Positions 56,275 to 64,000 of a stretch of 64,000 nucleotides of DNA are shown here, one piece after another. The notes beneath the pieces were generated by a model that saw only the letters and a list, made by a program, of their open reading frames with translations, did no database searches and was not told the DNA's origin. The stretch is from Theropithecus gelada (Eukaryota > Chordata > Mammalia > Primates > Cercopithecidae). The stretch's first letter is position 1. Every line of letters starts with the position of its first letter. The stretch lies in NCBI RefSeq assembly GCF_003255815.1, contig NC_037670.1:72381624-72445623 (forward strand), read 5' to 3'. A program made the translations under genes and the position numbers.

Positions 56275-56440
56275 ATGAATTAACATTTATTGGGTGCTTA
56301 CATGTTCTAGACACTTCTGAGAACTGGTAATACTGTGATAAATAAGACAAAGCTCTTGCTTTCATGGAGCTCACATTCTATTTGGGAAAGGAAAAAATAA
56401 ATAGAATTAAATGAAAAAGAAAATATCAGAAACTGACAAG
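56275..56440 (-). mobile_element. L2 3'-end fragment
   Basis: ATTTATTGGGTGCTTACATGTTCTAGACAC, ACTGTGATAAATAAGACAAAGCTC and CATGGAGCTCACATTCTATTTGGG are the antisense L2 3' end. Confidence 0.8.
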
Positions 56441-56604
56441 TATCAGGGAAAGCAGGTGGCGGTGAATTTAAATGGCATGGATAGGAAGGACAGGCCTTTT
56501 TCATTGCATGACTGGAGCTAGCTATGAGAAGATCACAAGACTTCCCATTCTTGAGTGCCTAAGAGGATCGCCCAAGGAGTTGAGGACTATCAAGGCCTTG
56601 GCTA

Positions 56605-56710
56605 CATTCTCAGAGATTCTTTTCACTGGGTTTGGGAGGTGGGGGCCTGCATATTGGTATTTTCTAAATGTTCCCCAGCTGATGCTAATAATCAGGACTG
56701 AGAACCACTG
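56605..56710 (+). mobile_element. MER20-like hAT element, 3' half
   Basis: CAGAGATTCTTTTCACTGGGTTTGGGAGGTGGGGGCC, ATATTGGTATTTTCTAAATG, TTCCCCAGCTGATGCTAA and the closing GAGAACCACTG match the second half of MER20. Confidence 0.75.
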
Positions 56711-56792
56711 AAGAGGAAAAATGTTCCAGGCGAAGGAATAGCTAGTACCAAACTCTTCCAAAACTCTTCCAATGAGGGGTGAGGCTTGCGAT

Positions 56793-56872
56793 TAGAGCTG
56801 TGGTTGACAAACCTCTAATTGTAATCATCTAGACAGCTTTTAAACATCCAAATGCCCACACCACACCCCAAA
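56793..56872 (+). mobile_element. MER20-like hAT element, 5' half
   Basis: CTGTGGTTGACAAACCTCTAATTG, CATCTAGACAGCTTTTAAAC and CCAAATGCCCACACCACACCCC match the first half of MER20. It lies after the 3' half above, so these are two copies or a rearranged one. Confidence 0.65.
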
Positions 56873-57097
56873 CCCGTTAAATAGAAGGCAAGGGGTGGAG
56901 GTGGGGCCAAGAGGAGTGAGAAGTGGGAAGCAGCAGTAGTTTCGAAAAGTACTCAGGAGTTTTCAATGTACTATCAAGTGACCAGACCTAGTCCTGGTTT
57001 TCCCAGGACTAAGGAATTTTCAGGAACATGAAAATTTCAGTGCAAAAACTGGGGCTGTCTCTGGCAAACAAGGATAATTTGTCACCAAGGTTAGACA

Positions 57098-57213
57098 AGT
57101 CATTCTCAAAGAATGGTCCTATGGCATCAGAAACGCTGGGGTGAGGCCCCACAATCTGTGTCATAACAGCCCCTCTACATGATTTTGATGTAGACTAAGG
57201 TTTGAGAACCAAT
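57098..57213. mobile_element. MER5A-like hAT element, shortened
   Basis: Inverted ends CATTCTCAAAGAATGGTCC and GGTTTGAGAACC with GGGGTGAGGCCCCACAATCTGTG between, as in MER5A/MER20-type elements. Confidence 0.7.
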
Positions 57214-58179
57214 ATGGTAGAGTAATGGAGAAATCTATGTCTACAGTGTAGACAGAGAAGGGGGCAATGGTTTGAAGAATTAATGAATAAATCAATTCAC
57301 TCATCAGGAAATATATGTTGATAATGTCTAAACAGTGGGATGAGTATTAAAGTCTTTGATTTTATGAATGTATAAGCCAGTAGAAAGGCATATTTTGCTC
57401 AAGCAATAAAACAAATGTTTAGAGTTTTTAAACAATCAAAAGCAAAAGAAAATCAGCATAAGGCTCAAACTGCTGTGAAACTCCTTAGAATAGAGTACCT
57501 TGATAATATGATGCTAAAAGAAAACCACTTACAGTTTAAAAAAAAACAAGTGTACTGGAAAGCAAAGGGAAAATTCCAGAAAGGAGAGAGTCCAAAATGC
57601 AGAGTCTATAAACTTTGTTCCAACTGTGGCTGACCCCTGTGATGTGCATATAGCACTGACAGCTAAAGCTAACAAGAACTAACCCAAGATTTGAGGTGAG
57701 AGAAAGAGTTTACAGTTTGGGTCCAGCAAAATCAAGTGACTATTTTTAAAAAACAGCACTCTTCAGGGGAGTATATCAAAATACAGAGTCTCCACAAGAG
57801 ATCATTCATGACTAGAAAACATTTACTAAATTTACTCAACTGCTCCCAACATGCCCCCCCACCACACACACACACAAAATATCCAGGAAAATATGAGATT
57901 TGCAAGAGAAATGACAAATAATGGAGACCAATTACAAGATACCCAGATATTAGTACTAACGTCTTGGGATGCTTCCACCCAATCTTCCTTCCCTCTCTCC
58001 TCCACTCAGAGTAGACATGTGTGAGTTTCAGCAGCTCTCTCAGTCTTTTCCAGCTCCTGGCCTCACTTTCTCTCACAGGTGTTTCCTCTATTAACATTCT
58101 TGCAAGTGGTACCTGCCTCTCTGAGGATCCAGTTACACAACTGATATGGGAAAGCTTAAAATATGAACTACTGCTCTAG
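57214..58179. other. Unannotated stretch
   Basis: Unique DNA. Frames at 57415-57633 and 57732-58097 (minus) have no family resemblance. A short C-rich and CA patch lies at 57856-57883. Confidence 0.45.
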
Positions 58180-58336
58180 TAATGGTTCTCAAACTTTTGT
58201 GGTCTTGACACACAGGTCTTATTAAAACACAGTTGCTGGGCTCCAGGTGAGAGATCTGGATTCTGAATTTGTATGTCTAACAAGTTCCCAGGTAATCCTG
58301 ATGCTTCCAGTCTGGGCTACCCTTTGAGAACTACTG
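58180..58336. mobile_element. MER5A hAT element
   Basis: TAATGGTTCTCAAACTTTTGTGG at the left, TTAAAACACAGTTGCTGGGCTCC, TCTAACAAGTTCCCAGGTAATCCTGATGC, and CTTTGAGAACTACTG at the right, nearly the full 189-bp element with small deletions. Confidence 0.88.
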
Positions 58337-59135
58337 GTATAAGCGTCACTCCCCTTGACCCCAGGACGATAGGATGATAAGGGATCTCACCAATCACTTT
58401 TCCTTGTTTGTTTTCTGAATTATTTCCTGGGGGAAATCTGACATTTGAGCATCTGCTTTTAGAGGGAAGGTGAAGCCTAGGAAGCAGGGACCAGGCCTTC
58501 TCCCCTACTGCAACCAGAGCAACTCTGCTACTATCTGTTTCATATATTGATATTTTATTTGATAAAAGAGTTCAGATAGTAAGAAAAATATTTGAAAACA
58601 ATGGCTCTAACAAAACTCAGCCAAGCTGTGGCCTATACAAATCAAAGACAATCCTTGCCTCTGGTAGGGTTTCCAGCTGGACTACACGGATCAGTAGCTA
58701 CATTATGAACATTTTCCTCTGGTGAGGGCAGACCTTTTTCCCTTTCTTCTTTCACTGTTGCCCCTTCAAAACCTGCTTCCCCTGTTTGACAACTGCAAGG
58801 GAGAAGACAAATAGTAATCAAACAGTTCAAAGCTGCAGGCAGGATCAACCTTCAGGCTGCTGCTGTTCTATCAACAGATAAACACTTCTCATCACTTTTA
58901 ATTCTTTTAAACACATTCCTGCTCTGCCTCTAGAGCTGAGTTATTCAAAAAGCTAAAAAGTTTCCTGGGTCTTTTTTATTTTATGTAAATGAAAGGGCCT
59001 GCCTTTTACTTTTCAGTACTGATAGAGGCAAAACATGAGCAACAGTGAATTATAAAGGACTGATTGTCACAACTCAGTGACACTGTCTAGTTTTTACAAC
59101 ATGGGAGAAGCATTACACAGTTACATATAACTCTT
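58337..59135. other. Unannotated stretch
   Basis: Unique DNA. No gene or nameable repeat. Confidence 0.45.
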
Positions 59136-59421
59136 TCTTTTCTTTTATTTTTTTTTTTGAGAGAGAGTCTCACTCTGTCACCCAGGCTAGAGTGTAGTGG
59201 CACAATCTCGGCTCACTGCAACCTCCCCCTCCTGGTTCAAGCAATTCTCCTGCCTCAGCCTGCTGAGGGCACCACCATGCCTGGCTAATTTTTGTATTTT
59301 TAGTAGAGACAGGGTTTCACTATGTTGGCCAGGCTGGTCTCAAACTCCTGACATCAGGTGATTCACCTGCCTCAGCCTCCCAAAGTGCTGGGATTACAGG
59401 CATGAGCCACCACACCCAGCC
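59136..59421 (-). mobile_element. Alu (AluS-like), antisense
   Basis: Antisense Alu with an interrupted poly-T start and the end GAGCCACCACACCCAGCC. About 20 bp are missing in the middle (CAGCCTGCTGAGGGCACC). Flanks ATAACTCTT and ATAAAACTCTT suggest a target duplication. Confidence 0.95.
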
Positions 59422-60084
59422 TCATAAAACTCTTAACTCTTCAGGTACAAGTGATGGAAACCTAAGACATTTTTAGCTTTTTTTTTTTTTTTTTTTGCCA
59501 TTTAAATATTGCCACTTAATGAATCAATTGGACTTCTGAGATTAAAAGATGTGGGGTAGGGGGAAGCAGATGCAATGTATGTTTGCTATTATACAGAAGT
59601 TCTGACAATTTGGTAGGAGGAAGCTACTAGGCATCAACTTCTTCCACATTTTGAATCAACTAGTAATGTGAATATGCCATCCCCCTCTTCTTCACTATCC
59701 TGGGATAATTAGGAACTACCTTTCAGTGGTTAGTTTTTTTTTTTTTTTTTTAAAGTAACGGTAAGAAATTAAATCAGATAAGTGATAAACAGAAAATAAG
59801 GCAACAATAACAGAGAGCTGAGGGGGCCTAAGTCCTCTTCTTTAAAAAGTATAACAGTTTAAACTTTCATATTGGTAGTGATGACTTTTGGAGGGGTATG
59901 TTTGAGGCAGACAATCCAAAGAACGTACTCCAAAATTTCTCCCAACCCCACCCCTCCTGCCTCCCCGCCCACCATCCTGCTTCTCTCTTGCTGAAGTATA
60001 GGCATACTGAAAAAATCTGATTAATGAGTTAAGGAGGGATGCAGAGGCAGCAGGATGGAGGGGTGGAGATCTTAAACACTGGTT
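59422..60084. other. Unannotated stretch with two poly-T runs
   Basis: T runs near 59478-59498 and 59728-59750 are not attached to any recognisable SINE. A pyrimidine-rich CCCACCCCTCCTGCC patch lies near 59945. No gene seen. Confidence 0.45.
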
Positions 60085-60300
60085 CAAATGGTCAAGTTTG
60101 AATCTCAGATTTAGCCACTCAGTAGACTTTAGAAAAGATGTGCCCTCTTTCTGCTCTGTTTCTGTATCTATGTATCAGTGAGGCCAACTTAACTCTCCAG
60201 GATTGTTGTGAAGATTTCATGGCATAATGTCCACAGAAGCAAGTCCTATGGTTATTTGTAACACAGTACTTGATGCTCAGTAAATATCGGTTAAAAAGTA
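60085..60300 (-). mobile_element. MIR
   Basis: Antisense MIR: GGTTCAAATGGTCAAGTTTGAATCTCAG, TCTCCAGGATTGTTGTGAAGATTTC and ACAGTACTTGATGCTCAGTAAATATCGGTT. Confidence 0.75.
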
Positions 60301-60342
60301 GGAAGCTGATTCATAATCTTTTGGAAGATTAAATTAACAGGC

Positions 60343-60674
60343 ACAACCAGGCATGGTGGCTCACGTCTGTAATCCCAACACTTTGGGAGGTCAAGGCAGG
60401 CAGATTGCCTGAGGTCAGGAGTTCGAGACCAGCCTGGCTAATATGGTGAAACCCTGTCTCTACTAAAAATACAAAAATTAGCAGGGAGTGGTGGCATGCA
60501 CCTGTAATCCCAGCTACTCGGGAGGCTGAGGCAAGAAATCTCTTGACCTGGGGAGGTGCAGTTTGCAGTGAGCCGAGATCACACCACTGCACTCCAGCCT
60601 GGGCAAAAGGGCAAGACTCTGGCTCAAAACAATAACAACAACAACAAAACAAACAACAACAACAACAACAAAAC
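60343..60674 (+). mobile_element. Alu (AluS-like) with (CAA)n tail and TSD
   Basis: Dimer starting AACCAGGCATGGTGGCTCACG with a long ACA/CAAC-rich tail (about 60628-60674). Flanked by TAACAGGC at 60335-60342 and 60675-60682. Confidence 0.95.
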
Positions 60675-60682
60675 TAACAGGC

Positions 60683-61224
60683 CCACATTCAGGATGACAT
60701 AATATATCTTCACAAATGAAATTGGAAATAAAGGTTAAAACAGTCTTAAGTTATGTAGGGGTTTGTTCTATAAGGAATTTCATTTGCTATATTGGAGAAC
60801 TGGGGATAAAAAAAGATAAATGAATGAATAAATAAATACAATAGAATGTAGGAGTGCTCATGTTTCCATATACAAAGGCTTGCTGGAGTAGAGAGAGGAG
60901 CAGCTGCCAAGGGTGAGGGGAGGTGAGTATCCAGGGGAGGTTTTGCTTTGCACAGAGACTCACAGAGGACTTGAGCCCTGGTTATAAGTGGAATTCGTCA
61001 CACAGATGTAGTGGGATAGGGGGCAGGGAACAGTGAGCATACCAGACTGAAATTATATGTGCTTATATAACATATGACTTCAGAATAACACAATTTCATC
61101 AATTTGCCATGAAAAACAAGTAAAAGAAACATCATAGGTGAATAAAACTTGCCCATTTATAACAGGCAGTTTTAATCAGAAGAAAATAAGAAACATGAAT
61201 AAAGCTCTCAAATTGTGTGCTACA
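60683..61224. other. Unannotated stretch
   Basis: AT-rich, then a short G-rich patch near 60895-60945. No gene or nameable repeat. Confidence 0.45.
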
Positions 61225-61380
61225 GAGGAAAGAGAGCCAGGAGGTCAACAACCTGCTCAAGTCCAGCTCTACCAGATGCTACCTGGGGGATCTTAGACAA
61301 ATCTCCTCAAACTCTGAGCCTCAGTTTTCTCATCTCCAAAAACTCAGAGTTGGCTTAGCAGATCATTAAAGCATCTGCTA
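61225..61380 (-). mobile_element. MIR
   Basis: Antisense MIR: CAAGTCCAGCTCTACCAGATGC, ATCTTAGACAAATCTCC and CTCTGAGCCTCAGTTTTCTCATCTCC. Confidence 0.75.
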
Positions 61381-63424
61381 TTTCTAAAAACCATAGGACA
61401 CAATGAAAATCAAAGCTCTACTTCTACATATCTATTAATTAAAAGAGATCAGTAAAGAATCTGCTGCTTCTTTTGAAAAATCACTGTTTTGAAACCTTAC
61501 TTCACCACACAAAACAGATTATACACCTATAAATTTTATGTCTATTTGTATGTATGGATGTGTGTGTGTGTGCATGAGTGTATGTGTGTTACAGCTTATT
61601 ACTAGGGGAAAAATAGACTGGATTAAGTCACACCTGGGTAAGGTGGACGGGGAGGGAGGGATGGGAAGGAAAAGGAATTTGAAATGTCTGCAGAGCTCAT
61701 TAGTGCCCTGATACCAAATGATTCAAGGACATCTTTGGCTTTGATTCAAACAGTTGTTCTGTTCTGAGTAACATGATGACAATCTAAAGATCCACAGCTG
61801 GCCTCTGGAAAATCCTGTCAGATTCTCCTGTTATAAAAGTAACAAATTTGCTGTATTGGTTGGATGATACAGGACCATTTCAGAATGAATCCTGTCAAAG
61901 CCAGGGGCCCAGAGGAGCTGCTTCCTAAAGCAGTTTTGGTAGGAGATGGGATTTGTTTTTAAGTTGCTCTGGTATTAAGAAAGGCTGAGCAAGCAGTTTT
62001 GAGGGGTCACAGCTCAAGCTGAAACAAACAGTGAACATTTGTGTTTAGACATTGTGATAGGGTGCATTTTTGTTACTCTACCCTACGTCTTCAGTCCCGG
62101 GGTTTCTCAGTCCACTCTCCAAATAACGCAGAGGACAGACGACGTCAAGATGAATCACGTGCCTCCGCGCATATATACTGTCTTCTTTCGCAGAAGTTTG
62201 ATGCCACAGTGGATGCTACCAATGACACCGTTTGATTTGGAAATAAGCAGATAAGCCCAAGTGTTTCTCAGACACACCCTTCAGTCTTCGTTCATCACAG
62301 CATCCCTGAAATTGAAAGCCAGCAGCGACCCGAGGCACCATCAATTTAGCTGCTTATTCCTAAGAAAAAGTGTAATACTTTAAACATTAGGATAATATGA
62401 GATTAACATCATAAATTTATTCCAGAGGCATGAAGGATTTTCCCCAGATGCTTTTTTCCACCTTTGCTTTTTAAACTGAAGACAATCCTCATTAAAGTTA
62501 GACACAGATTAATCTAATACATAATTTCCACTACTTGCTGGGGGGCTCAGGGATTGTTATATCACACGGCACGTGCTCTCCTTACATGTAAGGTCCTCCC
62601 CTCCAACTCCTCACCTCTCCTTCCTTAGATCCCAGAAAGCTCTGACCACCAATGAATGGAACTTGAGCCACCTGAGAGCCAGTGATACCAAAATATTTCT
62701 AGGAATGAATTTATCTCTTTTCAAATACAAACTCTAAGCCCTGCGGAATTTCTTTTTCTTGGGGAGGCAAAAGAAATATTTTCCTTGCTGCCACACCAAT
62801 AAATTTTCTTTCTCCCCCCTGAATTTTTACAGTAAATTTTCTACACTGAAATTTGCATGGCTGGTGTAAATTTCCAGGAGCTTTCCTCCTGGAAAGCCAG
62901 TGTCTCATACACCTCCCAGCAAACACTGACCACATCCTGAACGAAGCTAAGCACTGTGTAATGCTAGGCAGACCTGGGCCGGCAGGAAACAAGATGCCAC
63001 ATTCGGGACAGCTGTCAGCACTCATTCAACGCCCTGCCTTCCACTCGTTCATCCCTGCAATTAGTGAGGAATGAGGTTTGGAGGTAAGTGGACAGCTTCT
63101 GACCCCCAAAGCAAATGACAGCAGTCACTTGATTGCTATTTTGCAAATACTTTGCTGAGGTTGACCACTGTCTGAAACAATTTAATTTCTGTGTAAGTGT
63201 TGCTTACTAACCCTTTTCTCCGGAGACACTTGAACATCATTTTACACATTCCTACATAATCCCAAAGAATTTAAGAATACCACAGATTCACACTTTATTT
63301 TTAAGTAACTGGTGCCTGATAAAAGCTTTTCTGAAGACAGAAAAGTAGCTTGGTGGTGGTGCTTGATCCATTTAGCAAATATTTAAGACAGATTCAAGCC
63401 AATGAATTTTTTTCATTGATGTGT
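61381..63424. other. Largely repeat-free block
   Basis: About 2 kb with no nameable transposon apart from a short GT tract (about 61558-61590). Frames at 62039-62254 (plus), 62711-63025 (minus) and 62853-63074 (plus) overlap or oppose each other and have no recognisable family, so no exon is called. Could hold conserved noncoding sequence. Confidence 0.5.
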
Positions 63425-63545
63425 TCATTCAAAAAACATTTTATTGAGCATTTATTTTGCTCAAAATACTATGTCAAATGCTGTAGTTGACATGAAAACA
63501 GAAGCAACAGCTTCTCCCTTAAGAGATATTTGTGTGTGCATGAAC
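63425..63545 (-). mobile_element. L2 3'-end fragment
   Basis: TTCATTCAAAAAACATTTTATTGAGCATTTATTTTGCTC, ATGCTGTAGTTGACATG and CAGCTTCTCCC follow the antisense L2 3' end. Confidence 0.65.
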
Positions 63546-64000
63546 AATTGTAACACTCCTGTGTACAGAAAGTATAGAATTTGAAATTTTGAAATAGGAA
63601 AATAATGACATGCATTTACCAAATTTAGAAATGATTAGACATGGAACTTAAAACTAATTTGCACTTGAGTTCACATTTTCTCACAATAAATTTCACAGTC
63701 AAATAAAGAAAAAAATGTAACAGAATAAGTGATCTATAATTAACTATTAATTTCATTTATACAGTAATTCTCAACACTTTAATTTTTTACTTTATTTTGG
63801 TCAATATTAATTCCTTGGGGATGCTGTTATTTTAAAAAGCAGTTAATCCTTGCAGATAATTAAAATGTGGCAAGGGCAAGCTTAGCTATGCAAAGCATAA
63901 TAAAATGCAATATGTTTTAAAGATCTTTTATTGTAAGTCAAATTACAAATTGAAAGGGCCTTTATGTGGTATTTTGATCAGTAGCCTGCTTTTACAGATA
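63546..64000. other. Unannotated AT-rich stretch to the window end
   Basis: Very AT-rich. No gene or nameable repeat. Confidence 0.5.

Noticed and set aside
57732..58097. A 121-codon minus frame
   Set aside because: Long for chance but in unique AT-rich DNA, with a glycine/cysteine patch from a CA/C-rich simple sequence. No family resemblance and no splice signals assessed.
59478..59750. Two long poly-T runs as antisense SINE tails
   Set aside because: No Alu or other SINE body is recognisable next to them.
62039..62254. Two overlapping frames of 71 and 64 codons
   Set aside because: Different frames of the same bases with unrelated products and no known motif. Chance openness is likely.

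Overview
This is nuclear DNA of a primate: AT-rich, packed with Alu, MIR, L2, L1, Tigger, hAT and LTR copies, with no bacterial-style gene density. One Alu (28115-28411) carries the set of changes I know from the Old World monkey lineage (AluYR type), so the host is most likely a cercopithecid (macaque, baboon, vervet or relative) rather than a human or other ape. I find no convincing host exon, RNA gene or CRISPR array. The window reads as intergenic or deep intronic sequence, and I cannot name the locus.

Layout. 1-8 kb: an Alu cut by the window edge, a small Tigger-type element, a solo-LTR-like block with an array of inverted CCAAT boxes (about 1103-1852), an Alu, several MIRs and simple repeats. 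8-22 kb: AT-rich unique DNA with Alus, many MIRs, a (CA)23 tract and a pair of about 165-bp direct repeats (18881-19045 and 21271-21434). 22.5-28 kb: a long L2, a GC-rich pocket with a strong CTCF-like motif (23897-23915), an ERVK-like LTR (26245-26701) and a hAT-like element. 28-36 kb: the AluYR, a GC-rich hairpin (29392-29443), an LTR-like block, L2/MIR remnants and an Alu.

36.9-45.2 kb is the centrepiece. A Tigger1 DNA transposon is split by a full-length sense-strand L1 of about 6.17 kb flanked by a 14-bp target-site duplication. The L1 keeps its 5' UTR, a 338-codon ORF1 frame with two stops, a 63-bp spacer, a full-span ORF2 with several stops and frameshifts, and a 3' UTR. It should be unable to move on its own. 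Its 5' UTR retains the roughly 130-bp segment known in apes as the ZNF93-bound region.

45.4-64 kb: a MaLR-type LTR, an Alu whose tail has grown into a 340-bp polypurine microsatellite, an old L1M fragment, L2/MIR/hAT remnants, a Tigger-group element with clear inverted ends, two more Alus and a largely repeat-free block (about 61.4-63.4 kb).

Nothing here is a new gene system. The observations most worth checking are structural: the CTCF-like sites, the hairpin, the partly identical direct repeat, the CCAAT array, and the nested L1/Tigger1 locus.
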